The translations under genes and the position numbers were made by a program. Below, piece after piece: positions 27,125 to 34,374 of a stretch of 38,937 nucleotides of DNA. The notes beneath the pieces were generated by a model. It worked only from the letters and a program-made list of their open reading frames with translations. It searched no databases and was not told the origin of the DNA. Each line of letters opens with the position of its first letter. Within the stretch, counting starts at the first letter, position 1. The stretch comes from Alterirhizorhabdus solaris (lineage in GTDB: Bacteria > Pseudomonadota > Alphaproteobacteria > Sphingomonadales > Sphingomonadaceae), in assembly GCF_007785815.1 (NCBI RefSeq), contig NZ_VNIM01000037.1, forward strand, positions 1-38,937. The letters are read 5' to 3'.

Positions 27125-29622
27125 GCGCCGGGCCCATCGAGGCCGACCGGCGGCAAATCCTGCTGGCAGGAGCCGGTGCTTCCGCTGCCTTGCTGACACC
27201 GACGCTGGGCTCTGCGCGACGCCCGTGGGCCGATGCGATGGGGCCGGGCCGCGCGCAGCCGTTCGACAGCGGCTGGCGTTTCCGGCGGGGCGAAGGTGCC
27301 GGGCTGGAAGTGCCCGGATTCGACGATAACAGTTGGCGGCGGGGGGATCTCCCGCACGACTGGAGCATCGAGGATCTGGTGCCCTCCGATGGTGTCGTCG
27401 GGCCGTTCGACAAGGCGTCCCCGGGCGGGGTCGCGACCGGCTTTTCAGTGGGTGGCGAGGGCTGGTATCGCAAGCGCTTCCACCTCCGGCCGATGCCGGG
27501 TTCACGCGCGGAAATCCGTTTCGACGGTGTGTACCGCGACAGCGATGTGTGGCTGAACGGACATCATCTCGGCGGCCAGCCCAGCGGCTACATGCCGTTC
27601 GCCTATGACCTGACGCCATACCTGTCGGCGAACGGCGACAATGTGATCGCGGTGCGCGTGCGCAATCTTGGGCAGAACAGCCGCTGGTATTCGGGCTCCG
27701 GCATCTATCGTCACGTCTGGCTGGACGTGTTCGCGCAGCCGACCCGGATCGCCCGCTGGGGCATCGGCGTGACGACGCGCCGGATCGAGGACGCCGGCGC
27801 ATCGATCGAAATCGCGACCAGGCTACAGAATATCGATCCCGACTTGGACTTGGCCCTGCGCATCAAGGACGATCGAGGGCGGATCATATGGACCCGGCAG
27901 GTCCGTGCCGTATCGGACGGGGCGCAGCTCGCGACGATCGGCTCCCCTCGCCTGTGGTCGCCCGCATCGCCCACGCTCTACACGCTCGAAACCGAGTTAC
28001 GCCGTGGTGCGCATATCTTGGATCACGCGGAGACGACGTTCGGTATCCGCATCGTTGCTTTCAATGCCGATACCGGCATGACGATCAACGGAGTCGCCAC
28101 CAAGCTGCGCGGTGGGTGCGTCCATCACGACAACGGCCTGCTCGGCGCCGCCGCCTTCGATGCGGCCGAGGGGCGCAAGGTGGCGCTGATGAAGGCACGC
28201 GGTTACAATGCGGTGCGCCCCTCGCACAACCCGTTCTCGCCGGCGTTCCTGCGCGCGTGCGACGAACAGGGGATGCTGGTGATCTGCGAAGCGTTCGATG
28301 CCTGGCGCGCGCCCAAGCTGCAGCAGGATTATTCGGTCGATTTCGACGCGCACTGGCAGACCGATCTCGCCACGATGGTGCTCAGCGCGCGCAACCACCC
28401 CAGCATCATCCTGTGGAGCATCGGCAACGAGATACCGAAACGGAACCTGCCCGAAGGCGTCGCGACGCAGTGGCGATTGGCGAACGAGGTTCACCGGCTG
28501 GATCCAAGCCGCCCCGTCACGGCTGCAATCAACGATTTCGCTGGGCGTCTCGTGGTCCCGACCGAGCAGACGGCTCGTCCCGGTCGCGCAGGCCTGCCCG
28601 ACGAGGCCAGCGCGGTGTTCCTCGACGTGGTAGGCTACAACTACAAATTCGACCTGTACGAGCGCGATCATGCGCGCTTTCCAAAACGGATCATCTACGG
28701 GTCGGAAAGCTTCCCAAAGGACATGTTCGCGATCTGGGAGCTGACCGACCGATCGCCGTGGCTGCTGGGCGATTTCGTCTGGACCGCGATGGATTATCTG
28801 GGCGAGGCGGGGATCGGCGGCAGCGCTCTGGTCGATTCAAAGGCCGCAAGCCCCCTTGCGGCACAGCCGGCGTGGCCGGAAATAGTCTCGCAATGCGGCG
28901 ACATCGACTTGATCGGCGGGCGGAAGGCAGCTTCCTTTGCGCGCGACGTCCTGTGGGGGATCAGTCCGCTGGAGATTGCGGTGCAGGCGCCGGTAGCTTC
29001 AGGCAAGGTCGAACTGATCCGCCGCTGGGGTTGGTCCGACGAGCGGCAGAGCTGGACGTGGCCGGGCTTCGAGGGAAAGGCCCTTACGGTCCGGATCTAC
29101 ACCGTTGGCGACCGGATCGAACTGCGGCTGAACGGCCGCATCGTCGCGACCCACGCGATTACGGCGGTGGATCGCCTTCGTGCCGAGGTACAGGTCGACT
29201 ACGCGCCCGGCATTTTTGAGATTATCGCTTTCCGGGATGGTCTGGAACTTGCTCGTCGGTCGCTGGAAACGACGGGTTCCGCGGTTGCCATCCGCCTTTC
29301 ATCGGAAAAGGCGATCGGTGGGTCTGGGATCGGCGAGGTGCGCTACGTTGGTATCGATCTGGTCGATACCAAGGGGCGAACGGTTCAGACAGCCGACAGC
29401 GGTTTGACCATCTCGTTGGCCGGACCGGTAACTCTTGCGGCGTTCGGCAACGCCGACCCGCGCGCGCACGGCGGCTTCCAGTCCCTTACGGGACGGAGTT
29501 GGCGCGGCCGCGCGCTCGCGATCTTGCGCGGTACGGGCACGCCGGGGCAGGCGCGGATAGAAGTGCGCGGAGCGGGGTTAAGCCCCGCAGCCGCTATGAT
29601 GACATTCGAGCGGAGCGAATAA
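27121..29622 (+). CDS. Glycoside hydrolase family 2, beta-galactosidase-like, exported (copy 2)
   Basis: 833 residues from the GTG at 27121, which overlaps the previous stop; a GTG at 27109 is also in frame. The leader ADRRQILLAGAGASAALL is twin-arginine-like. Domain order matches copy 1: jelly roll (GDLPHDWSIED), immunoglobulin-like domain, catalytic barrel (RGGCVHHDNGLLG, RPSHNPFSPAFL), acid/base E437 in SIGNEIPKR, nucleophile E529 in GSESFPKD, then the DUF4982-type region (RRWGWSDERQSWTWPG) and a C-terminal domain. It lacks the long jelly-roll insert of copy 1 and has its own barrel loop (EQTARPGRAGLPDEA), so the two are diverged paralogues with probably different linkages. It ends one base before the next ATG region (29624), in an operon with the GH3. 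Confidence 0.92.
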   Translation: MSAGPIEADRRQILLAGAGASAALLTPTLGSARRPWADAMGPGRAQPFDSGWRFRRGEGAGLEVPGFDDNSWRRGDLPHDWSIEDLVPSDGVVGPFDKASPGGVATGFSVGGEGWYRKRFHLRPMPGSRAEIRFDGVYRDSDVWLNGHHLGGQPSGYMPFAYDLTPYLSANGDNVIAVRVRNLGQNSRWYSGSGIYRHVWLDVFAQPTRIARWGIGVTTRRIEDAGASIEIATRLQNIDPDLDLALRIKDDRGRIIWTRQVRAVSDGAQLATIGSPRLWSPASPTLYTLETELRRGAHILDHAETTFGIRIVAFNADTGMTINGVATKLRGGCVHHDNGLLGAAAFDAAEGRKVALMKARGYNAVRPSHNPFSPAFLRACDEQGMLVICEAFDAWRAPKLQQDYSVDFDAHWQTDLATMVLSARNHPSIILWSIGNEIPKRNLPEGVATQWRLANEVHRLDPSRPVTAAINDFAGRLVVPTEQTARPGRAGLPDEASAVFLDVVGYNYKFDLYERDHARFPKRIIYGSESFPKDMFAIWELTDRSPWLLGDFVWTAMDYLGEAGIGGSALVDSKAASPLAAQPAWPEIVSQCGDIDLIGGRKAASFARDVLWGISPLEIAVQAPVASGKVELIRRWGWSDERQSWTWPGFEGKALTVRIYTVGDRIELRLNGRIVATHAITAVDRLRAEVQVDYAPGIFEIIAFRDGLELARRSLETTGSAVAIRLSSEKAIGGSGIGEVRYVGIDLVDTKGRTVQTADSGLTISLAGPVTLAAFGNADPRAHGGFQSLTGRSWRGRALAILRGTGTPGQARIEVRGAGLSPAAAMMTFERSE

Positions 29623-29623
29623 T

Positions 29624-32032
29624 ATGCGGTTGAAAGCGTCAACCACCACTGGTTTCAGCCGGATGTCCAAGCCGGTTTTGCGCCGGTCTTTGCTCTTGGC
29701 AAGCGCGGTTATGCTGGCGGTAATGCCGACCACGTCCATCGCTCGCGACCCCGCCTCCAGCCCGGGCGCGTCCGGCGTGGGCGTGATATCCGAGAAGGAG
29801 GCAGTGGCACGCGCGGATCGGCTGCTGGCGCAGATGACGCTGGAGGAGAAGGTTGGCCAGATCAGCCAGCGCTTCGATATCGCTTCGCTTTTCCCGACTG
29901 GCGCGTCGGCCCCCCCGGGCATGCCCGCGATGACACCGCTCGATGATAATGTTCGCAAGGCCGAGCTTGGATCGCTGCTGTTCGTCCACGAGCCAGCGGT
30001 CGCCAATAAATACCAGAAGATCGCGGTTGAGCAGACGCGGCTCAAGATCCCGCTGCTGCTCGGTTACGACGTGATCTGGGGGATGCGGACGATGTTCCCG
30101 GTGCCGATCGGTGGCGCGGCCAGCTTCGATCCGGCCGGGGTGGAGCAGGCGCGGGCGATCGCCGCGAGCGAGGCGCGCGCGCTCGGCATCCACTGGACGT
30201 TCGCGCCGATGGTGGACATCGCCCGCGATCCGCGCTGGGGCCGCATCGTCGAGGGCGCGGGCGAGGATCCGTATCTCGGCGCAGCGATGGCGGCGGCGCA
30301 GGTGCGCGGCTTCCAGGGCGATCATATCGGCGCAGCCGGGCACATCGTCGCCGGCCCGAAGCATTTCGTCGGCTACGGCGCCTCTGTCGGCGGGCGCGAC
30401 TATGATTCCGCCTATCTGTCGGACAGCGAACTCTACAACGTCTATCTGCCGCCGTTCGCGGCCGCGATAAACGCCGGCGCCGGCAACATCATGAGCGCCT
30501 ATATGGACCTGAACGATGTGCCGGCTTCGGCCAACAAAAGGCTGCTGACCGACATCCTGCGCGGCGACCTGGGCTTCAAGGGCTGGGTCGTGACCGATGC
30601 CAGCGCCGTCCACAATCTGGTGAAGCAGGGCTTCGCGGCCGATGGGGCCGATGCGTCCGTTCGCGCGATCACCGCCGGCGTCGACATGGAGATGTCGACC
30701 GCGCCGAACGCCTTCTCGACGCTGGTCGCGTCGGTGCGCGCCGGCAAGGTGCCGATGAAGCGGATCGACGAGGCCGTGCGCCGCGTGCTGATGGTCAAGT
30801 ATCGGCTGGGCCTGTTTGAAAATCCTTATGTCGATGCGGCAGCCGCCGAGCGGATCACAAGCGATCCGGCGCACGCGATGGCGGCGCAGGTTGCGGCCGA
30901 GCGCTCGCTGGTGCTGCTCAAGAATGACGGCAATGCCTTGCCGCTGGTCGCCGGCGCGCAAAAGCGCGTGGCGGTGATTGGCGCGATGGCGGATTCACCG
31001 GGCGATACCACGCTGTCGCTGGCCTTCCCGCAGGATGCCGTCAAGGCGGTGACGGTATTCAAAGGCATAAGCGAGCGCCTGAGCGGCATCGCGACGGTTG
31101 AGACGACGCCCGGCGTCCAGCTCTCACGACTGGTGCCGTCGCCGCTGGCGATGCTGCTCGGCCCGGTAACGCCTTGGACGCCCGCGCAGGCGGCCGACGA
31201 GTTGAAGAAGGCGGTTGGTCTCGCGGCTAGATCCGACGTGGTCATCCTGACGCTCGGCGAGAAGATCGAGATGAGTTCCGAGCAGGCCTCGCGCTCCGAT
31301 CTGGCATTGCCGGGGGATCAGCGGAAGCTGCTCGATGCGGTGCTGGCGACGGGCAAGCCGGTGATTGTGGTGCTGATGAACGGGCGACCGCTCGATCTGA
31401 CCGGTGTGTATGACAAGGTGCCGGCGATCTTGGAGGCGTGGTATCCCGGCTCGCGCGGCGGCACGGCGGTGGCGCGCGCGTTGTTCGGCGATGTCAACCC
31501 CGGCGGCAAGACGCCGGTCACCTGGCCGCGCAGCGTGGGGCAGGTGCCGACCTATTACGCCCGCAATCTCAGTCACGATCCGGATGGCGCAGGCCGGCGC
31601 TATTGGGATGCACCTTCCACGCCGCTGATCCCGTTCGGCTTCGGCCTGAGCTACACCAGCTTCACCATCGCTCCGCCGACCGTGGACAAGGCGGAGCTTG
31701 CTCCGGGCGGAAAGGTCGTCGTCTCGACAATGGTCACCAACACGGGCGCGCGGGCCGGCGATGAGGTGGTCCAGCTTTACATCCACCAGCGCGCCGGCAG
31801 GCAGTCCCGCCCAATCCGGCTATTGCAGGGCTTCCGGCGCGTGACCTTGGCGCCGGGCGAGAGCCAACAGGTCAGCTTCACGCTCGACGAGGCGAACGTC
31901 CGCTACTGGAACTCGATCGAGCGGGGTTGGGTTATCGATCCAGGCACCTTCGATGCGTGGATCGGCAACAGCTCGCTCGCCGACGCGCACACAAGCTTCA
32001 TCGTCAGTGGGGCACCGCGTGCCGCTCACTAA
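29624..32032 (+). CDS. Glycoside hydrolase family 3, BglX-type beta-glucosidase, exported (third GH3)
   Basis: 802 residues from 29624; an internal ATG at 29663 gives a more compact signal peptide (LRRSLLLASAVMLAVMPTTSIA) and may be the true start. GH3 barrel with MTLEEKVGQISQ, LGYDVIWGMRTMFPVPI, PRWGRIVEGAGEDPYLG, KH pair in GPKHFVGYG and nucleophile D325 in VVTDASAVHNL. Sandwich domain and C-terminal fibronectin-III-like domain (FGFGLSYTSF, VTNTGARAGDEVVQLYIHQ) complete it. This is the periplasmic BglX layout, and TDASAV is an uncommon nucleophile context. Only one base separates it from the GH2 stop, so the two should be made together and act in sequence on the same oligosaccharide. Confidence 0.94.
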   Translation: MRLKASTTTGFSRMSKPVLRRSLLLASAVMLAVMPTTSIARDPASSPGASGVGVISEKEAVARADRLLAQMTLEEKVGQISQRFDIASLFPTGASAPPGMPAMTPLDDNVRKAELGSLLFVHEPAVANKYQKIAVEQTRLKIPLLLGYDVIWGMRTMFPVPIGGAASFDPAGVEQARAIAASEARALGIHWTFAPMVDIARDPRWGRIVEGAGEDPYLGAAMAAAQVRGFQGDHIGAAGHIVAGPKHFVGYGASVGGRDYDSAYLSDSELYNVYLPPFAAAINAGAGNIMSAYMDLNDVPASANKRLLTDILRGDLGFKGWVVTDASAVHNLVKQGFAADGADASVRAITAGVDMEMSTAPNAFSTLVASVRAGKVPMKRIDEAVRRVLMVKYRLGLFENPYVDAAAAERITSDPAHAMAAQVAAERSLVLLKNDGNALPLVAGAQKRVAVIGAMADSPGDTTLSLAFPQDAVKAVTVFKGISERLSGIATVETTPGVQLSRLVPSPLAMLLGPVTPWTPAQAADELKKAVGLAARSDVVILTLGEKIEMSSEQASRSDLALPGDQRKLLDAVLATGKPVIVVLMNGRPLDLTGVYDKVPAILEAWYPGSRGGTAVARALFGDVNPGGKTPVTWPRSVGQVPTYYARNLSHDPDGAGRRYWDAPSTPLIPFGFGLSYTSFTIAPPTVDKAELAPGGKVVVSTMVTNTGARAGDEVVQLYIHQRAGRQSRPIRLLQGFRRVTLAPGESQQVSFTLDEANVRYWNSIERGWVIDPGTFDAWIGNSSLADAHTSFIVSGAPRAAH

Positions 32033-32062
32033 GAGCGATTGCAACTGCTGAGAGGAATTATT

Positions 32063-32668
32063 GTGCAACGCTTCTTTGTGACTTTTGCGGTACTTGTCTC
32101 AACGCCTACAATGGCTTGGGCAGATTCCACGACCCAGATCAGCCGCATTGAGCGCCATCGGGAAATGGCCGAAAAACGCATTCGCGAGCACCAGGCGATG
32201 ACGCAGGCCCATATCGAGGGGCGATCGCCCATCTGTCCGGCGGCCGACGTTCTCGGCACGAACCCCACCTTCTTCTCGCCTGCCTTTGGCGAAAGTCCGA
32301 TAAAACCAAGCGCAGATGGAGCCGACCATGTCTCGCTTAATGAACTCCGCATGTACTGGAAACGGATCGGTGACTTTGGGATCAAGAAATATCAGATATA
32401 CCCTGCCAACGATGGATGGGCACAAGTATTATATTGGGCGGGTACGACGAGCGACGGGAAACTAGTCGAGGCCCAGGAGGCAGATATATTCCGGACGGAT
32501 AAAGAATTTAGGATTGTCCGCGTCGAGAACTATCACGACTGGCAGCAATGGAAAAGCCTAGCGGCCTTTGTGAACGGCAAGGATCCTAAGACGTTCGATG
32601 GATCGGCCTATGGCGCGGCGATCGAAGCACAAGCCAAGTCTGCGACTGAAGTGTGCCGGCCTCGATAA
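32063..32668 (+). CDS. Exported NTF2/SnoaL-like protein of unknown role
   Basis: 201 residues from a GTG at 32063 with GAGAGGAA upstream; the leader QRFFVTFAVLVSTPTMAWADS is a signal peptide. After a charged helix (about residues 25-55, HREMAEKRIREHQAM) comes a cone-like domain ending RMYWKRIGDFGIKKYQ, then WAQVLYWAGTTSDGK and EADIFRTDKEFRIVRVENYHDW in separate stretches. That last pattern, aromatic strands followed by a hydrophobic strand and HDW, is typical of NTF2-like folds. No catalytic motif is evident. It starts 30 bp after the GH3 stop, so it probably ends the operon. It is visibly more AT-rich than the GH genes and lies directly beside an integration scar, so it may have arrived separately. 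Confidence 0.7.
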   Translation: MQRFFVTFAVLVSTPTMAWADSTTQISRIERHREMAEKRIREHQAMTQAHIEGRSPICPAADVLGTNPTFFSPAFGESPIKPSADGADHVSLNELRMYWKRIGDFGIKKYQIYPANDGWAQVLYWAGTTSDGKLVEAQEADIFRTDKEFRIVRVENYHDWQQWKSLAAFVNGKDPKTFDGSAYGAAIEAQAKSATEVCRPR

Positions 32669-33059
32669 TGCCGACCCACGCGGTCGCGCGGATCGCTACA
32701 GCGAAGCACCCGGTCGCCATCGTCTGTCGTGCCATCGAAGCGCGGCTCGTATCGAGTGGGTGCGTTGGGGGCAGGAAGCGGCGTAGATGATATAAAGGCC
32801 GCTTGTCGCAGAGCCGTTAAACTCAGCCAAAAGGTGCAAAGGTCGTGCAAAAGGATCTTGTCTCCGCAACCAACGACGCCGGGGAAATCATACAGGTGGA
32901 CCGCTACTCAATCGCTAAAGGGTTATCGTCTCGGCGGAGTTCGCAAAGAACGGCGATGCTCTGAAGCTCGAGCAGCCGCTGCAAACAGTTTTCGGAACGA
33001 TCCAAAGGAGAGCAGTGCACCCGCGCGGCTCGCTACTGAACTTGCCCGCAAGTTAAGAT
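32669..33059. other. Non-coding or decayed stretch left of the recombinase remnant
   Basis: No convincing gene. A 39-codon frame from GTG 32845 to 32964 (starting VQKDLVSATNDAGEI) and an overlapping frame from about 32922 to 33056 (VIVSAEFAKNGDALKLE) look protein-like but have no good start and change frame, so they may be remains of a decayed mobile-element gene. TCTCCGCAACCA occurs at 32861-32872 and nearly repeats at 33069-33080. Confidence 0.4.
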
Positions 33060-33068
33060 GGAAGCGGG

Positions 33069-33080
33069 TCCCCGCAACCA
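33069..33080 (+). other. tRNA-fMet-like 3' end (possible attachment-site core)
   Basis: TCCCCGCAACCA matches the acceptor end and CCA of a typical initiator tRNA, but the bases before it do not form a T-arm, so this is not a tRNA gene. A short tRNA tail at the end of a recombinase remnant, 14 bp before a strong terminator, is what an attachment-site scar would look like. The match is only about 11 bases. Confidence 0.3.
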
Positions 33081-33094
33081 TCTTCACTTGCAAT

Positions 33095-33125
33095 GCCCCC
33101 TCGGCAACAGCCGAGGGGGCGTTTT
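33095..33125 (+). terminator. Strong Rho-independent terminator
   Basis: Perfect 10-bp arms GCCCCCTCGG and CCGAGGGGGC with a 6-nt loop, followed by GTTTT, for rightward transcription. It could stop readthrough from the GH/NTF2 operon or have arrived with a tRNA tail; on the other strand it lies inside the recombinase remnant. Confidence 0.75.
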
Positions 33126-33316
33126 GCATGGCGACCGAGGCAGTCAGCTCCAGCATCGATGCCAACTCGCCGCGCAGGATGATGGCCAGCTCGCCATCCT
33201 CCGGCGTCAGCACCACCGTCTCGATGAGCGCGCGCAGCCGTTCGAACGCCTGCGACTGGATGCCTTCGTCCTCGAAGGCGCTCGTCAGCCGGCCGACCTT
33301 GTCGCGGTAGATGTCC

Positions 33317-33837
33317 GCCAAGTGCTTCGAGTGCATCGACGGCATCGCTGCGACTGACCGTCATCGGGGTGATGTAGAGGCGCAGCATATTCATCAGAAA
33401 CCGGCGCTCAGCATCGGTCCAGCTGTCATCGATGTGGGCCTCGATCAGCTCCGACGACAATTCTGAGCTATCATGCGATACCGAGCCGACGATCGTGTAC
33501 GCAGCAACGGCAACCTTACTGAAGGCATCCTCGTCGATGTCAGGGCGGCGAGGCGCGGTCACGTGCCGCGTGGCATCGGCAAGTTCTTGCTCAAGACCTT
33601 GGCGGAACAACGCCCGCTGCTCTTCAATGGTCAGCGTTCCCCGCTCGATACGAGTGCAACCTGCATGCTGATCGCGTCCCATTTGACGGCCAAGCGGTTG
33701 ACGATGCGTCGTGCATCCCCCGGGTCCGTCGTGCCTAACGCGAGCATTATAGGTCGGCTGTTGCCGCGACCGAAGGCAACCCTGCGGCGGAAGTGATAGC
33801 GGCCGTTCTTTCGCAGCAGATAGGTCTGGCGCCCCAT
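33317..33837 (-). pseudogene. Tyrosine-type integrase N-terminus, frameshifted remnant
   Basis: The first frame starts at ATG 33837 (MGRQTYLLRKNGRYHFRRRV, then GTTDPGDARRIVNRLA), the N-terminal DUF6538-type segment of phage/island integrases. Near 33655-33690 the sense passes to the next frame, reading RGTLTIEEQRALFRQGLEQE and WTDAERRFLMNMLRLYITPM. It stops making sense at about 33317, where it runs into the serine-recombinase remnant. The catalytic tyrosine domain (R..HxxR..Y) is absent. TATAAT lies 4 bases before the ATG on this strand. The gene sits immediately beside a copy of the tRNA-Gly 3' end, the usual place for an island integrase. Confidence 0.72.
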
Positions 33838-33857
33838 GGCGATTATACCCGCCCTGC

Positions 33858-33871
33858 CAGTGGAGCGGGTG
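33858..33871. repeat. Attachment-site-like copy of the tRNA-Gly 3' end (left copy)
   Basis: CAGTGGAGCGGGTG is identical to 33964-33977, which holds the tRNA-Gly 3' end. The left copy has lost the rest of the tRNA and lies 20 bp before the integrase start. This is the expected att duplication left by tRNA-targeted integration. Confidence 0.6.
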
Positions 33872-33963
33872 CGACCCGTATGTGGGATTCTATGTGTGCC
33901 GCTAAGTGAGAGATTGCTCGCATTTCCGCCTCAAATTGGCGGTTTTCTGCGGTTTCAAGCGGT

Positions 33964-33977
33964 CAGTGGAGCGGGTG
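33964..33977. repeat. Attachment-site-like repeat within the tRNA-Gly 3' end (right copy)
   Basis: The same 14 bases as 33858-33871, covering the last acceptor-stem bases, discriminator, CCA and three flanking bases. The copies are 106 bp apart. Confidence 0.6.
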
Positions 33978-34040
33978 AAGGGAATCGAACCCTCGTCGTA
34001 AGCATGGGAAGCTTCTGCTCTGCCATTGAGCTACACCCGC
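33967..34040 (-). tRNA. tRNA-Gly (anticodon CCC)
   Basis: 74 nt including an encoded CCA. Acceptor stem GCGGGTG pairs with CACCCGC; D-arm GCTC...GAGC; anticodon loop TTCCCAT with CCC at 34-36; T-arm GAGGG-TTCGATT-CCCTT. It decodes GGG. Transcribed leftward. The 3' end is duplicated at 33858-33871, marking it as the insertion site of a mobile element. Confidence 0.95.
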
Positions 34041-34374
34041 GTGAGGGCTGGAATACGCTGTTTTGAAGGCCGGTCAAGCGGCTGTTTCTCGGTTCGCGGG
34101 TCGGCTCGGGCTTACATCGTGTCGGCTCGATGGCTCTCTTTGACGACGTCCGGACCGGTCACCTCTTGTTTGTCGGACCGTTCCGGCTGAGGCAGCGGCT
34201 CGTTCCGAACGGGACGAAGCATCGTTCAAACTCGGCAACCCTCCACGTCGTGCCTACCCAAGCCTATCAGCGAGTCCGACACGCCTCCCGGCTTTCCTGC
34301 GTGACACCTGCATCGCATCTAAAAGCCGATGGACGAACCTCCCCGACCGGATCTCACGGCCGGGGAGGGCCGTC
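34041..34374. other. 334-bp intergenic region upstream of tRNA-Gly
   Basis: No gene seen. It should carry the tRNA promoter at its left end and, at its right end, the terminator of the phosphatase operon. Confidence 0.5.
34338..34368 (-). terminator. Hairpin downstream of the phosphatase gene
   Basis: Arms CCTCCCCGACCG and CGGCCGGGGAGG pair over 12 bases with one mismatch around a 7-nt loop, 7 bp past the leftward stop. There is no proper T-run, so termination strength is uncertain. Confidence 0.5.

Larger units (their letters stand above)
33060..33324 (-). pseudogene. Serine site-specific recombinase C-terminus, remnant
   Basis: Only the last roughly 88 codons are present. KHLADIYRDKVGRLTSAFED, then RALIETVVLTPEDGELAIIL and RGELASMLEL are the C-terminal coiled-coil and beta region of large serine recombinases (recombinase family proteins). 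The catalytic N-terminal domain and zinc region are missing. The reading frame then passes KMVAGTRF, an ending often seen in these proteins where the gene runs over the antisense of a tRNA 3' end. The remnant is joined in a different frame to an integrase fragment at about 33317-33324. Not expected to be functional. Confidence 0.7.

Noticed and set aside
32608-32850. 80-codon frame on the - strand
   Set aside because: Overlaps the end of the NTF2-like gene, has no recognisable motif or good ribosome site.
33069-33080. A full tRNA-fMet gene
   Set aside because: Only the acceptor end and CCA match; no T-arm, anticodon arm or D-arm can be built upstream.
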